From: Fibrobacter sp.
Lineage (GTDB): Bacteria > Fibrobacterota > Fibrobacteria > Fibrobacterales > Fibrobacteraceae
DNA: 64,000 nt
Assembly: GCA_024398875.1 (NCBI GenBank)
Contig: JAKSIJ010000010.1
Span: forward strand, 35,088-99,087
Direction of reading: 5' to 3'
Positions 18,883 to 29,396 of the stretch are shown piece by piece. The translations under genes were made by a program, and so were the position numbers. Within the stretch, counting starts at the first letter, position 1. Each line of letters begins with the position of its first letter. Below the pieces are notes generated by a model. It was given only the letters and a program-made list of their open reading frames with translations. It searched no databases and was not told the origin of the DNA.

Positions 18883-18962
18883 GCGAGAGTGGCGGAATTG
18901 GCAGACGCGCCAGACTTAGGATCTGGTACCTCGGTGTGTGGGTTCGACTCCCACCCCTCGCA
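18883..18962 (+). tRNA. tRNA-Leu(UAG)
   Basis: Class II tRNA cloverleaf. The acceptor stem is GCGAGAG with CCCTCGC (one A-C mismatch at pair 6), the D-arm has GGCGGAATTGGCAGACGCGC, the anticodon stem-loop CCAGA-CTTAGGA-TCTGG gives anticodon TAG, then a short variable arm (ACC-TC-GGT) and the T-arm GTGGG-TTCGACT-CCCAC. The discriminator is A, and CCA is not encoded. It lies 49 bases upstream of tig and may share its transcript. Confidence 0.95.
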
Positions 18963-19011
18963 TGCTTTTAACAATTAACGGTCGGTTGTATGCCGGCTCC
19001 CGGAGCGAATA

Positions 19012-20271
19012 ATGTCCGTAGAAATCAAAGAAACAAGCGCAACAGTGCGTACTCTTGAAGTGACCATCCCCCAGGCTGATTTGAAGGCCCCCTTTGAAAA
19101 GAAGCTCTCCCAGTACAAGAAGCAGGTGGCTTTGAAGGGATTCCGCCAGGGTCAGGTGCCCAAGGCTATGATTTTGAAGCAGTTTGGCGACAGCATCCGT
19201 CACGAAGTGGTGAATGAGACTATCGATGCCGTGCTCAACGAAGAGTTGAAGAAGGCAAACATCATCCCCGTTGGCCAGTTGAAGGTGAAGGATTTCAAGG
19301 ACGACAAGGAAAACGACATCAAGATTGTTGTGGAAGCTGAAATTGACCCGGAAATCGACATCAAGGGTTATGACAATACGGGTATTACCGTTCCGGCTAC
19401 CGCTGTGCATGAGGAAGAAGTCCAAGCTGAGTTCGACCGCCTGGTCCAGATGTGGAGCAAGGACGAACACGTGGACCGCGCCGCAGGCAAGGGTGACGTA
19501 GTTGTAGGCAACTACGAAGAAGTAGTAATTGATGGTGAAAAGCAGGAACTTCCTGAAAATCGTGAATTCCGTAGCCTCCTCGGTGAATCTGCTTCTCCGG
19601 GATTTGATGAAGGCCTCATGGGCGTTAAGGCTGGCGAAAAGAAGGAAATCAACTTCAAGTATCCGGATGACCACAAGGATGAACGTTATCGCGGCAAGAC
19701 TGCCCAGTTCAAGGTGGAAGTGACGGACGTTCGTGAAGTTGTGGCTCCTACTTTCGATGAAGAATTCTGCAAGCAGGTTGGCGTGAAGGACGTAGAGGAA
19801 TTGAAGTCCAACTTGGCTGAAAGCCTCGCCAACCAGAAGAAGGACGCTGCCAAGACCAAGGCCGTGAACGAAGCTATCGACAAGCTCATTGAGCAGAACC
19901 CGTTTGAAGTTCCTGCTGGCCGCGTGCGCGACCTCATCAAGTGGTCCATGAATCGTAACGTCCAGGATCCTAAGGATGCCGTGGAACCCACAGACGAACA
20001 GATTAAGGACATGGGTCCGGAAGCTATCCGCGAAATCAAGAAGCACCGCATTTTGGAATTTGTTGCAACAAAGGAAAAGATCAAGGCATCTCAGGCTGCT
20101 GTGGATGCTCGTCTCCAGGAAATGGCGAATGCCTATCACGTGGACTTTGAAACCCTCAAGGGCCACTTCCGCCAGTCTGGCCGTATCAACGGTCTCCGGG
20201 ACGAACTCCGCTTCCAGATGGCTGCCGACTTCATCGTGGGGATTCGCCCCGCGGCTGAAGAAACCAAGTAA
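19012..20271 (+). CDS. tig: Trigger factor
   Basis: Ribosome-associated chaperone and peptidyl-prolyl isomerase that docks on L23 at the tunnel exit. It has 419 residues. The N-terminal ribosome-binding domain carries the signature FRQGQVPKAMI (the G-F-R-x-G-x-x-P loop); a FKBP-type domain follows near residues 160-245 (VVVGNYEEVVIDG, GLMGVKAGEKKEINFKYP), then the helical arms. CGGAGCG precedes the ATG. It heads tig-clpP-clpX-lon, a common protein-quality operon. Confidence 0.97.
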   Translation: MSVEIKETSATVRTLEVTIPQADLKAPFEKKLSQYKKQVALKGFRQGQVPKAMILKQFGDSIRHEVVNETIDAVLNEELKKANIIPVGQLKVKDFKDDKENDIKIVVEAEIDPEIDIKGYDNTGITVPATAVHEEEVQAEFDRLVQMWSKDEHVDRAAGKGDVVVGNYEEVVIDGEKQELPENREFRSLLGESASPGFDEGLMGVKAGEKKEINFKYPDDHKDERYRGKTAQFKVEVTDVREVVAPTFDEEFCKQVGVKDVEELKSNLAESLANQKKDAAKTKAVNEAIDKLIEQNPFEVPAGRVRDLIKWSMNRNVQDPKDAVEPTDEQIKDMGPEAIREIKKHRILEFVATKEKIKASQAAVDARLQEMANAYHVDFETLKGHFRQSGRINGLRDELRFQMAADFIVGIRPAAEETK

Positions 20272-20283
20272 TATAGAGGTAAT

Positions 20284-20874
20284 ATGATTATTCCTACCGT
20301 CATTGAGACCACCGGACGCGGTGAACGCGCCTACGATATCTACTCCCGCCTGTTGAAGGAGCGCATCATCTTCTTGGGGACCCCCATCAACGATGAAGTG
20401 GCCAACAACGTCATGGCGCAGTTGATTTTCTTGGAATACGAAAATCCGGAGAAGGATATCACGCTGTACATCAACAGCCCCGGTGGTTACGTGTCGGCAG
20501 GCCTCGCCATCTATGACACCATGCAGCATGTGCGGCCAAACATTGCCACCATCTGCATTGGTAGTTGCGCCTCCATGGCTGCAGTGCTTTTGGCTGCGGG
20601 CACTAAGGGCAAGCGCTATGCGCTGCCGCATTCCCGCATTATGCTGCACCAGCCATCCGGTGCTGCCACGGGACAGTCTTCTGATATCCAGATTACGGCG
20701 AAGGAAATTGTCCGCACTAAGGATACCTTGACTGAGATTGTGGCGAAGCATACCGGAAAGGCTATTGACGAAGTCCGCAAGAAGACGGACCGCGATTTCT
20801 ATATGGGACCGGAGGAAGCCAAGGAATTTGGCGTCATCGACGAAATCTTCGTCCCGAGAAAAGAGGGAGTCTAA
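20284..20874 (+). CDS. clpP: ATP-dependent Clp protease proteolytic subunit ClpP
   Basis: Serine peptidase that forms a two-ring barrel and degrades proteins fed by ClpX or ClpA. The 196-residue protein shows [24 protein letters not shown], the NSPGG oxyanion segment, catalytic Ser97 in GSCASMAA, His122 in IMLHQP and Asp171 in TDRDF; these positions match E. coli ClpP. It lies 12 bases after tig and 5 bases before clpX, so the chaperone, peptidase and unfoldase are probably made together. Confidence 0.98.
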   Translation: MIIPTVIETTGRGERAYDIYSRLLKERIIFLGTPINDEVANNVMAQLIFLEYENPEKDITLYINSPGGYVSAGLAIYDTMQHVRPNIATICIGSCASMAAVLLAAGTKGKRYALPHSRIMLHQPSGAATGQSSDIQITAKEIVRTKDTLTEIVAKHTGKAIDEVRKKTDRDFYMGPEEAKEFGVIDEIFVPRKEGV

Positions 20875-20879
20875 CTTTC

Positions 20880-22181
20880 ATGTACCGAAACGGAAGGAAC
20901 CATCCTGCTGTCACTTGTAGCTTCTGCGGTAAGCCTGCAGAACAAGTGGAGAAGATGATTACGGGAGCCGGAGTCCAGATCTGCAGTGACTGCGTGACCA
21001 TGTGCCATCGCATCATTGAAGAGGACCGCGCTCGCGCTCAGCAGAAGGAACAAGAAGTTGCCGCTGCTGTGGAGAAACCCCTTCCGCGTCCCTCTGAAAT
21101 CAAGGCCCACCTGGATGAATTCGTCATCGGTCAGGAAGAAGCCAAGAAGGCTCTCTCTGTGGCCGTGTATAACCACTACAAACGCCTCCGTTATCGTCAG
21201 GCTCACAAGGATGAGAATGATGTGGAGGTAGAAAAGTCCAACCTGCTTTTGGTAGGGCCTACAGGCTCGGGCAAGACGCTTTTGGCCCAGACCATGGCGC
21301 GCTTTTTGGATGTGCCCTTCACGATTGCTGACGCTACCGTCCTTACGGAAGCGGGCTATGTGGGCGAAGATGTGGAGAACATCCTGGTTCGTTTGCTCCA
21401 GGCTGCCGACTACAATGTAGAGAAGGCGGAACGGGGCATCATCTTTGTGGATGAAATCGACAAGATTGCAAGGAAGACGGCGAACCCTTCCATCACTCGC
21501 GATGTGAGTGGTGAAGGTGTGCAGCAGGGTCTTCTGAAAATTCTGGAAGGGACTGTGGCTGCGGTGCCGCCTAAGGGTGGACGCAAGCATCCGGAACAGG
21601 CGTTGGTGCAGATCAACACCCGGAACATTCTCTTCATTTGCGGCGGTGCCTTCGAGACCCTCGACAAGATTATCGCCCAGCGCGTGAACAAGGGCGGCAT
21701 GGGTTTTGGCGCCGACATCCGTAGCGAATCTGACAATACCTTGAGCGAACTCTTCAAGCAGTTGGAGCCGGATGACCTTATCAAGTTTGGCCTTATTCCC
21801 GAGATTGTGGGACGCCTCCCTATTGCTGTTGCTTTGGAAGAACTGGACGAGAGTGCCCTTCTGAATATTTTGACAGAGCCGAAGAACGCTTTGGTGAAGC
21901 AGTTCAAGAAGCTTTTCTCCATGGATGGCATTGAACTGGAAATCACTCGTGATGCCCTCAAGGAAATCGTGCACGAGACCATGAGCCGTAAGACAGGTGC
22001 CCGCGGGCTTCGTTCCGTGATGGAGCGCGTGCTGCAGCAGGCCATGTTCGAGATGCCGGGCTCCGACGTGAAGAAGTTGTCCCTTACCGCTGAGATGGTG
22101 AGGAAGGGCCTTACCGTTGCGACTGCTGGGTCAAAGAAAAATTCCAGTTCCACAAAGAAAGTAAACAAGAAAGTCGCTTAG
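20880..22181 (+). CDS. clpX: ATP-dependent unfoldase ClpX
   Basis: AAA+ unfoldase that delivers tagged proteins to ClpP. It has 433 residues. The N-terminal zinc-binding domain has CSFC and CSDC pairs (residues ~14-41). The AAA+ module shows Walker A GPTGSGKT, the pore segment [10 protein letters not shown], Walker [11 protein letters not shown], the box with [16 protein letters not shown] sensor 2, and the IGF-type ClpP-docking loop region in the expected area. It ends in a Ser/Lys-rich tail. It follows clpP by 5 bases; lon starts 49 bases later. Confidence 0.98.
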   Translation: MYRNGRNHPAVTCSFCGKPAEQVEKMITGAGVQICSDCVTMCHRIIEEDRARAQQKEQEVAAAVEKPLPRPSEIKAHLDEFVIGQEEAKKALSVAVYNHYKRLRYRQAHKDENDVEVEKSNLLLVGPTGSGKTLLAQTMARFLDVPFTIADATVLTEAGYVGEDVENILVRLLQAADYNVEKAERGIIFVDEIDKIARKTANPSITRDVSGEGVQQGLLKILEGTVAAVPPKGGRKHPEQALVQINTRNILFICGGAFETLDKIIAQRVNKGGMGFGADIRSESDNTLSELFKQLEPDDLIKFGLIPEIVGRLPIAVALEELDESALLNILTEPKNALVKQFKKLFSMDGIELEITRDALKEIVHETMSRKTGARGLRSVMERVLQQAMFEMPGSDVKKLSLTAEMVRKGLTVATAGSKKNSSSTKKVNKKVA

Positions 22182-22230
22182 AATGCGCACGCCGTTCCAG
22201 TAAAAAAGTTTTGAATAGCGCGAGTTTCTG

Positions 22231-24744
22231 ATGAATACCTTCGATTTTAAAAAGAGTTTTGCGCTTCTCCCTTTGCGAGATGCTGTTGTATTCCCCATGA
22301 CCACCCGCCGCATTCTGGTGGGTCGCGAAATGTCTCTCAAGGCCTTGGAATATGCCGAGGCTCATGACAATGAAATTATTTTGGCCGCACAAATGGACAT
22401 CAACATGGAGGAAATCAAGAACCCCATGCTGGATTTGTATTCCGTGGGTGTGGCTGCCCATGTGTCCAATGTGACGCCATTCCCCAACGGCTGCGTGAAG
22501 GTTGTGCTGGAAGGGGAGTTTGTGGTGGACCTCCGTTCCATTGTTGTGGAAGATGGAATGTTCAAGGCGACTGCCGCCCCTCGAAAAGAAGTGGCCAAGG
22601 AAAACGAGAAGAGCAAGGCCTTCAGCGAGGTGCTCACCAAGTTTAGGGAATACGCAGTCAAGCGTAACATTGCCGAAGGAATGGTGGACGCCTTCTTTGG
22701 CATGGAAAACCATTTGAACGCCTATTATGGAATGATTCCCTTTTTGCAGGTTTCCCTTGCAGAAAAGCAGTCCTTCTTGGAGATGAATTCTCTGGATGAG
22801 ATGGCGGAACGCCTGATGGCGCTCATGGAAGTTTCGGAAGACAACGAGAATGTGCTGGTGAAGGTGCAGCAGAATGTGCGCCAGAAGATGGCCCAGCAGC
22901 AGAAGGAATGGTTTATTTCCGAGCAGATCCGCCAACTTCAGGATGAATTGAACGATGGCGAGAATGGCACCGCAGAGCCAGACCAGCTCCTCAAAAAATT
23001 GAAGGCGAAGAATTTCTCCCCTGCCATCATGGAAAAGATGGAAGAGGAAATTAGCCGCATGCGCCTGATGCACCCCACTACGCCGGAATATGCGGTGTGC
23101 CGCAATTATGTGGACTGGTTCCTTTCTATGCCTTATGGGGTTTACAACGAAACGGTTTTGAATCTGAAGAAGGTGAAGTCGGAACTGGATGCCAAGCATT
23201 TTGGTTTGGACAAAGTAAAGGACCGTATTCTGGAATATGTGGCTGTGCTGAAGCTTACGGGCACGGAAAAGCATGCGCCTATTCTTTGCTTGGTTGGCCC
23301 TCCGGGTGTTGGCAAGACGACGCTTGTGGAATCCATTGCAAAGGCCATGCAGCGGAGTTTTGTGCGCATTACCTTGGGTGGAGTTCGCGATGAAGCTGAA
23401 ATTCGCGGACATCGCCGCACGTACATTGGCGCCATGCCTGGCCGCTTTATTCAGGCACTCCGCCGCGCCAAGTGCATGAATCCGGTGATTTTGTTGGATG
23501 AGATTGACAAGATGGCCAGCGATTTCCGTGGCGACCCAGCCAGCGCATTGTTGGAAGTTTTGGACCCGGAACAGAATCACGACTTTAGCGACCACTTCAT
23601 GGAAGTGGGCCTGGATTTGAGCCGTGTGCTGTTTATCGCTACGGCAAACTCCGAGGCGGAAATTCCCGATGCATTGCGGGATCGTTTGGAGATTGTGCGC
23701 CTGCCGGGATATTACGCTCACGAGAAGAAGCAGATTGCGGGGAAGTTCCTAATCCCGAAGATTTGCGAGCGGAGTGGCGTTGCCCTCGGTAAGGACGTGA
23801 AGTTTTCGGATGATGTCATCGAGACGGTCATTCGGCAGTACACGCGCGAGGCTGGCGTTCGCGAACTGGAACGCTGCCTGGAAAGCGCTGTGCGGCACCG
23901 TGCCAAAGAGATGGTCATTGGCAAGAAGGTGAAGCCGGAACTGACGGAAAAGCAGTTGCAGGAATACCTGGGCGTGCCTCGCTTTTTGGAGAACCGCCTG
24001 CCGGCTCCTGGCCGCTGTGGCGTGATCACGGGCCTTGCCTGGACAAGCGTTGGTGGCGAAATCCTTTTGCTGGAATGCATGCTGTTGAGCGGTAAGGGTC
24101 ACCTGATTATGACGGGCAAGCTTGGCGACGTGATGAAGGAATCCGCCCAGATTGCCTTGAGCCTTGTGCGCGAGAGATTGCGCCGCTACGGTATTGATCC
24201 GGAGATTGTGCGGAAGACGGACATCCACATTCACGTGCCAGAGGGCGCCGTGCCGAAGGATGGTCCTTCTGCAGGTATTGCCCTGACGCTAGCGCTGTTG
24301 AGTGCCTTTACCCGCACGCCAGTTTCTCCGGAGATTGCGTTCACGGGCGAGGTGAGCCTTACGGGCGATTTGCTCCCCATTGGTGGCTTGAATGAGAAGG
24401 CCTTGGCCGCTCAGGAAGCGGGCGTGAAGACGCTCTATTTGCCGGTAGGGAACCAGAAGGATGTGACGGAACTTCCGGCGCCTGCGAAGAAGGGTCTGAA
24501 GATTTTCACCAAGAAGCACATTGACGACATTGTGAATGAACTCATGCCGCCAAAGAATCCGCCCAAAGGTTCACTGGCTGGCACGTCGCGGGCAGGTTCA
24601 CAGGCTGGTACGGCGCGGAAAAGTTCATCGCGGGCCAAAACGGCTGCCGCGGGCAAAGGCCGCGCGGCAAAAAGTACAGTAACGGGAAAGAAACCCGCTG
24701 CGAGTCATAGCCGCGCAACGAAGTCTATTTCGAAAAAACGCTGA
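22231..24744 (+). CDS. lon: ATP-dependent protease Lon with basic C-terminal tail
   Basis: Lon is a single-chain AAA+ protease that removes misfolded and regulatory proteins. The 837 residues comprise the N-terminal LON substrate domain (~10-210), a coiled linker, AAA+ with Walker A GPPGVGKTT and Walker B ILLDEIDK, and the protease domain with catalytic Ser680 (in GPSAG) and Lys723 (in LNEKAL), almost the E. coli positions. Residues ~772-837 form a tail rich in Lys, Arg, Ala, Ser and Gly with no predicted fold, which is absent from ordinary Lon. The ATG is the first in frame; no strong ribosome-binding site precedes it. A hairpin terminator lies 37 bases downstream. Confidence 0.98.
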   Translation: MNTFDFKKSFALLPLRDAVVFPMTTRRILVGREMSLKALEYAEAHDNEIILAAQMDINMEEIKNPMLDLYSVGVAAHVSNVTPFPNGCVKVVLEGEFVVDLRSIVVEDGMFKATAAPRKEVAKENEKSKAFSEVLTKFREYAVKRNIAEGMVDAFFGMENHLNAYYGMIPFLQVSLAEKQSFLEMNSLDEMAERLMALMEVSEDNENVLVKVQQNVRQKMAQQQKEWFISEQIRQLQDELNDGENGTAEPDQLLKKLKAKNFSPAIMEKMEEEISRMRLMHPTTPEYAVCRNYVDWFLSMPYGVYNETVLNLKKVKSELDAKHFGLDKVKDRILEYVAVLKLTGTEKHAPILCLVGPPGVGKTTLVESIAKAMQRSFVRITLGGVRDEAEIRGHRRTYIGAMPGRFIQALRRAKCMNPVILLDEIDKMASDFRGDPASALLEVLDPEQNHDFSDHFMEVGLDLSRVLFIATANSEAEIPDALRDRLEIVRLPGYYAHEKKQIAGKFLIPKICERSGVALGKDVKFSDDVIETVIRQYTREAGVRELERCLESAVRHRAKEMVIGKKVKPELTEKQLQEYLGVPRFLENRLPAPGRCGVITGLAWTSVGGEILLLECMLLSGKGHLIMTGKLGDVMKESAQIALSLVRERLRRYGIDPEIVRKTDIHIHVPEGAVPKDGPSAGIALTLALLSAFTRTPVSPEIAFTGEVSLTGDLLPIGGLNEKALAAQEAGVKTLYLPVGNQKDVTELPAPAKKGLKIFTKKHIDDIVNELMPPKNPPKGSLAGTSRAGSQAGTARKSSSRAKTAAAGKGRAAKSTVTGKKPAASHSRATKSISKKR

Positions 24745-24780
24745 AAATAGTCGGCAATATTTCGCACAGAAAATAAATGA

Positions 24781-24810
24781 AAAAAGCGATGCTTACAGCA
24801 CCGCTTTTTA
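24781..24810. terminator. Bidirectional terminator between lon and pta
   Basis: AAAAAGCG and CGCTTTTT flank a shorter TGCT/AGCA stem, with one A-C internal mismatch. T runs lie on both strands (TTTTTATA on plus, TTTTTTCATTT on minus). It therefore can serve the convergent lon (plus) and pta (minus) transcripts. Confidence 0.8.
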
Positions 24811-24882
24811 TAGGCGATTTCGTTACGAGAGCATCGTCAGATCAGAGAAGATTATCCTGATTCTAGCCGATGCGGTCTTCTT

Positions 24883-26286
24883 TTACACCTGAGCCTGAAC
24901 AGCGGTCAGTGCGATGGTATAGACGATGTCTTCCACCAGGGCGCCGCGGCTGAGGTCGTTCACAGGCTTTGCGAGGCCCTGAAGCATAGGCCCGATGGCG
25001 ATGGTGCCCTGGGCGCTGCGCTGCACAGCCTTGTAGCCGATGTTGCCTGCAGAGAGGCTGGGGAACACGAACACGGTTGCCTTGCCGGCTACAGCGCTAC
25101 CGGGGGCCTTCAGCTGGCCAACGCTTTCCACGGTGGCGGCATCATACTGGAGAGGGCCATCGATGGCGAGTTCCGGATGTTCGGCCTTGAGCTTTGCAGC
25201 AGCTTCACGAACCATGTCTGCGTCAGGACCCTTGCCGCTATTGAAGGTGGAGTAGCTCAGGAGAGCCACGCGGCTGGGGAGGCCGAAGGCCTTTGCGGTT
25301 TCATCGCACTGGAGGGCGATGCCTGCAAGTTCTTCTGCAGTGGGGTTCAGGTTGATGGCGCAGTCGCCATAGACGTATGTCTGGCCAGGCATGCACATAA
25401 AGAACACGGAGCTCACGGACTTCACGCCAGGAGCAGTCTTGATGACTTGGAGAGCCGGGCGGAGCGTGTCTGCGGTGGAATGGATGGCGCCAGAAACCAG
25501 GCCGTCCACTTCACCCATCTTGAGCATCATAGTGGCAAGCATCACGTTGTCGGCGAGAGCGGCGCGGGCGGCTTCTTCCGTCATGCCTTTTGCCTTGCGG
25601 AGTTCCACCAGAGTGGGCACGTACTTTTCTGCAAGTTCTGCACTGGGCTCGATGATTTCGATGTTTGCGGGGAGGGTGACGCCCTCGGCTTTTGCGGTGG
25701 CTTCGATGTCAGCCTTCTTGCCCACGAGAACGGGCACTGCAATCTTCCTTTCTACGGCGAGGCAGGCGGCCTTGATGGTGCGCGGTTCTGCGCCTTCAGG
25801 GAGCACGATGCGCTTGATGGACTTGCTGGCCTTTTGGAGGAGACCGGCGCGGAACATGGCCTGAGAGGTTTTGCGTTCGGCGGCAGGGGCAGCAAGGTTT
25901 TCTGCCAGGCACTTTTCGCATTTGAGCAAGCGGCAATCGCAGAACATATCTGCATCTTCGTCGGTAGCAAAAATCTTGGCGTCGAGAGCGGTAGCCAAAA
26001 GTTCGTTGAACTTGTGGGCCACAACAGCATTCATGCCAATCGCACCTTCAACAACCACGGCGTCCACCTTGGAGAAATCCTGCTTGATGAAGTCGGCGCA
26101 GATTTTTTCCATCAGGGCTGGAGCGGCGTGGTCCTTCAAAAGAGCCACGGCTTCATTAGCGCTGATTGCGGCTGTTGCGCTGTAAGTTGCAGAAGTCATG
26201 CCAGCCTTGGCGACGGCATCCACAACACACTGTACTTTTGCTTTCATGTCCGCTTCGGCTGCGGCAACCAAAATAACTCGATTCAT
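24883..26286 (-). CDS. pta: Phosphate acetyltransferase with shortened N-terminal domain
   Basis: Pta interconverts acetyl-CoA and acetyl phosphate, a main step of acetate formation in fermentation. The start is ATG 26286 (467 residues), with GGAAGA upstream. The PTA_PTB catalytic domain runs from about residue 155 ([13 protein letters not shown]) to the end, with [23 protein letters not shown] and the [14 protein letters not shown] and [10 protein letters not shown] motifs. The first ~130 residues resemble only a remnant of the BioD-like domain of long Pta (VDAVVVEG), without the P-loop and without a DRTGG domain, and then carry Cys116, Cys118, Cys123 and Cys126. It follows the RNase gene by 14 bases. 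ackA is not adjacent. Confidence 0.93.
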   Translation of the reverse strand: MNRVILVAAAEADMKAKVQCVVDAVAKAGMTSATYSATAAISANEAVALLKDHAAPALMEKICADFIKQDFSKVDAVVVEGAIGMNAVVAHKFNELLATALDAKIFATDEDADMFCDCRLLKCEKCLAENLAAPAAERKTSQAMFRAGLLQKASKSIKRIVLPEGAEPRTIKAACLAVERKIAVPVLVGKKADIEATAKAEGVTLPANIEIIEPSAELAEKYVPTLVELRKAKGMTEEAARAALADNVMLATMMLKMGEVDGLVSGAIHSTADTLRPALQVIKTAPGVKSVSSVFFMCMPGQTYVYGDCAINLNPTAEELAGIALQCDETAKAFGLPSRVALLSYSTFNSGKGPDADMVREAAAKLKAEHPELAIDGPLQYDAATVESVGQLKAPGSAVAGKATVFVFPSLSAGNIGYKAVQRSAQGTIAIGPMLQGLAKPVNDLSRGALVEDIVYTIALTAVQAQV

Positions 26287-26300
26287 AATATCTTCCTTTT

Positions 26301-29300
26301 TTATGCAAAATTGTATTCGTCGGTAATGTCTTCTTCGTCCTTGTTGTACATCCAATACTGATTTACGTAAGCGTATTCATCTTCGACCAGATTGATCTTC
26401 ATGAAGTGCTTAGTTTCCAGGTAATGGAATAGGAGGGCGTCGTTCTCGCTGAGGGCATCCACCATGGGGGAGCTCACCACGAGAGTGACTTCGCGGAGGT
26501 GTCCCTTGTTGTAGGCGCGAGACATCCAGCGGTCGATCATGCCGAGGGTCGCTTCCAGCGTGACGATGCGTCCGCCGCCACGGCAAATGGGGCAGAGTTC
26601 CGTCTTTTCGGTCATGAGGTTCACGCGGACGCGCTTGCGGGTCACTTCCATGACGCCAAAGCGGCCGATGGGGGCCGGGCTGATGGGAGCCTTGTCGCGA
26701 CGGATGGCCTTGCGGAATTCCTGGAAGACTGCTTCCCGGTCACCATCGGATTCCATAGGAATGTACTTGATGATGATGAGGCCGCCCACATCGCGAAGGC
26801 GAAGTTGCTTTGCGATTTCGCGACAGGCGTAGAGGTTCGTTTCCAGAATGGTCTTGGCAGAATCCTTGCCTGCGTTCCGAGGCATGTTCACATTGATGGA
26901 CACGAGGGCTTCCGTCTGCTCGATGGTCAAACTTCCCTTGTTGTAGAGGGAAATGCGACGCTGCAGGGAGCGGGAGTAGTCGTTCTCAATCTTGAAGTGC
27001 TCGAACAGGCTTTCGTTCTTGTTCCAGAGTTTCACCTTGTTCAGCTTGTCCGGAGAAAGCACCTTCAGGTAATCCCGGAGGGCGATGTATTCGTCCCGGT
27101 TGTCGATGTACACATAGTCGGTGTTTTCGCCAAAGTATTCGCGGACCGTCTGCTCGATGGAATCGGATTCCTCGTAGATGCAAGTTTCGGCAGGTTGGTT
27201 TTCGAAGTTGAACTTCGTCTGTTCCCATTTGCTTTCCAGTTCGCGCATCTGCTTACTGATTTCAAATTCGGATTCGCTCAGGCCGTTGGTGCGGACGATG
27301 TAACCCACGTCGCGACCCTTGAGGCGGCGAACCACCTTCTTGAATTCACGACGCTTGGCGGGGTCTCGTTCCCGTTTGGAAACACCGATGAAGTTGGTGC
27401 CCGGCATGCAAACCAGGAATCGGCCTGCAAAGCTTAAATGGGTCGTGAGGCGAGCGCCCTTGGTGCTGATGGGTTCCTTTACCACCTGCACCATGATTTC
27501 CTGGCCTTCCTTGAGAATCTTGTCGATGGAGATTTCCTTTGCCACTCCACCCTGGTCATCATCATCGCCGTATTCCTTGCTCAGAAGTGCGTCGCGGTCC
27601 ATGGCGTCTTCCTGATGGAGGAAGCCGGCCTTTTCCATGCCGATGTCGATGAAGGCTGCCTTCAGTGCGGGGAGCACCTTCTGGACTACGCCCTTGTAAA
27701 TGTTTCCGAGGACGCGGGTAGAGGAAACGCTTTCCACCACAAGTTCCGCAAGTTCACCATCTTCCATAATGGCGATGCGCTTTTCGTAAGGTGTCTTGCT
27801 GATGAGGATTTCGCGCTTGCACTTGTTGCGGCCACGTTCGTTCTTCAGGCGCTTCGGTGGGCGGATGCCCTCGTCGTCAGCAAAGTTGTAAAGGTCTGTG
27901 ATGTCTTCCTTGTCGGAATTGTACATCCAGAACTGGTTCACCTGGGCGTGGTCGTCTTCGATGAGTTCCACAGACATCTGGTGCTTGAATTCCAGATAGT
28001 GGAGCATTCTCGCTCTATCGTTTACGAGAACCTGCACCATGGGGGAGCCGACTACCAGCGTGACGTTCTTCAGGTTGCCTTTTGCGTGGGCACGGGCCAT
28101 CCAGCGGTCAATCATGCCGAGGGTGGATTCCAAGGTGGCGATGCGCCCGCCGCCACAGCAGACGGGGCAGAACCTTGTCTTGCCGGCATCGTGCATGCGA
28201 GTGCGGGTAATCTCCATGAGGCCAAACTGGCTGATGGGCGAAGGAATCACATCCCCCTTATCGCGGCGGGCCGCCTTGCAGAATTCCTGGAAAACCGTAT
28301 CCCGGTCCGCATCCGTCTCCATGTCAATGAAGTCCACGATGACGATTCCGCTCACATCGCGCAGGCGCAGCTGTTTCGCAATTTCGCGGCAGGCGTCGAT
28401 GTTTGTCTCCAGGATGATTTTGCCCTGGTCTTTTCCGTGAACCTTCGGACCCGTGTTCACGTCGATGGACATAAGGGCTTCCGTCTGCTCGATGACCAGG
28501 TTTCCACCGCGGGGCAGCGGAACTTGGCGCTGGAGGGAACGGGCGTAGTCGTTTTCGATTTTGAAGTATTCGAAAAGGCTTTCGTTGGAACTCCACAGCT
28601 TTACCTTGTCCAGCATGTTGGGGGCAATCTGCTTCAGGGTGTCTCTGATGGAGAAATATTCGTCCCGGTTGTCGATGTACACGTAATCCGTGTCGTCATT
28701 GAAGTATTCGCTGAGGGCCTGCTCCATGGAACCTGCTTCTTCATAGATGCAGGTTCTGGCCGGCTGGGCTGCAAAATTGTCCTTGGTGGCAAACCACTTG
28801 TCTTCCAGAGTCCGCATCTGCTGCTGGAGGCTTTCCTCGCTAGCACTCATGCCCTCGGTGCGCACAATGTAGCCCACATCGCGCGCCTTGAGGTGGTTCA
28901 CCGCCCGCTTGATGGCGCTCCTCTTTTCCGGATCCCGTTCCCGCTTGGAAACGCCGATGAAGTTGGTGCCTGGAAGGCAGACCAGAAGTGTGCCCGGGAA
29001 GTTGAGGCGCATGGAAAGGCCTGCGCCTTTTCCGCTGGCGGGTTCCCGAACCACCTGGACCATAATTTCGTCACCTTCCCGAAGGATGGATTCGATGGCC
29101 ACATCGTCGAAGGCGCTGGTTTCGTCGTCTTCGTATTTCCGTGAGAGGGCTGCCTTCCGATCCATGGCATCCTCTTGATAGAGAACGCCGTCCTTCTCCA
29201 GGCCGATATCGATAAACGCGAGCCTTGAGTTCGGAACGATCTTTTTGACAACCCCTTTATAAATATTACCGAGAATGTGACTCGTAGATTCTCCTTCCAC

Positions 29301-29396
29301 GAAAAGTTCGGCAAGTTCACCATCTTCCATAATGGCATAGCGCTTTTCGTAAGGAGTCTTACTAATCAAAATTCCGCATTTACACTTGTTCGTCAT
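26301..29396 (-). CDS. Tandem RNase E/G fusion: active first copy, catalytically degenerate second copy
   Basis: Endoribonucleases of the RNase E/G family cut single-stranded RNA in mRNA decay and rRNA maturation. Here one 1031-residue chain holds two complete copies, residues 1-523 and 524-1031, each beginning [17 protein letters not shown]. Each has an S1 domain (NIYKGVV), a 5'-sensor segment (YIVRT-x-G), the DNase I-like core and a CPxC zinc-link. Copy 1 keeps the metal-binding aspartates Asp312 (SIDVN) and Asp355 (IVDFIDM). In copy 2 the equivalent residues are Asn835 (SINVN) and Lys877 (IIKYIPM), so it should not cleave. ATG 29396, preceded by AAGG, was chosen over a longer open frame to 29498. 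pta follows by 14 bases. Confidence 0.95.
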   Translation of the reverse strand: MTNKCKCGILISKTPYEKRYAIMEDGELAELFVEGESTSHILGNIYKGVVKKIVPNSRLAFIDIGLEKDGVLYQEDAMDRKAALSRKYEDDETSAFDDVAIESILREGDEIMVQVVREPASGKGAGLSMRLNFPGTLLVCLPGTNFIGVSKRERDPEKRSAIKRAVNHLKARDVGYIVRTEGMSASEESLQQQMRTLEDKWFATKDNFAAQPARTCIYEEAGSMEQALSEYFNDDTDYVYIDNRDEYFSIRDTLKQIAPNMLDKVKLWSSNESLFEYFKIENDYARSLQRQVPLPRGGNLVIEQTEALMSIDVNTGPKVHGKDQGKIILETNIDACREIAKQLRLRDVSGIVIVDFIDMETDADRDTVFQEFCKAARRDKGDVIPSPISQFGLMEITRTRMHDAGKTRFCPVCCGGGRIATLESTLGMIDRWMARAHAKGNLKNVTLVVGSPMVQVLVNDRARMLHYLEFKHQMSVELIEDDHAQVNQFWMYNSDKEDITDLYNFADDEGIRPPKRLKNERGRNKCKREILISKTPYEKRIAIMEDGELAELVVESVSSTRVLGNIYKGVVQKVLPALKAAFIDIGMEKAGFLHQEDAMDRDALLSKEYGDDDDQGGVAKEISIDKILKEGQEIMVQVVKEPISTKGARLTTHLSFAGRFLVCMPGTNFIGVSKRERDPAKRREFKKVVRRLKGRDVGYIVRTNGLSESEFEISKQMRELESKWEQTKFNFENQPAETCIYEESDSIEQTVREYFGENTDYVYIDNRDEYIALRDYLKVLSPDKLNKVKLWNKNESLFEHFKIENDYSRSLQRRISLYNKGSLTIEQTEALVSINVNMPRNAGKDSAKTILETNLYACREIAKQLRLRDVGGLIIIKYIPMESDGDREAVFQEFRKAIRRDKAPISPAPIGRFGVMEVTRKRVRVNLMTEKTELCPICRGGGRIVTLEATLGMIDRWMSRAYNKGHLREVTLVVSSPMVDALSENDALLFHYLETKHFMKINLVEDEYAYVNQYWMYNKDEEDITDEYNFA

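Noticed and set aside
18883..18962. A-C mismatch in the tRNA-Leu acceptor as a sign of a pseudogene.
   Set aside because: All other arms are intact and similar mismatches occur in working leucine tRNAs such as one of E. coli.
18916..20751. A 611-codon open frame on the minus strand opposite tig and clpP.
   Set aside because: It covers a conserved gene and tRNA-Leu on the other strand, is rich in His/Leu/Val as antisense frames of this codon bias are, and has no domain.
22111..23721. A 536-codon open frame on the minus strand opposite lon.
   Set aside because: Shadow of Lon; His/Gln-rich composition and no recognisable motif.
25177..26361. A 394-codon open frame on the plus strand opposite pta.
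   Set aside because: The opposite strand carries all Pta motifs in order; this frame has only Gly/Phe/His-rich antisense composition.
27438..29144. A 568-codon open frame on the plus strand opposite the RNase gene.
   Set aside because: It is a shadow of the conserved RNase E/G frame; its long run of open codons reflects codon bias, not selection.
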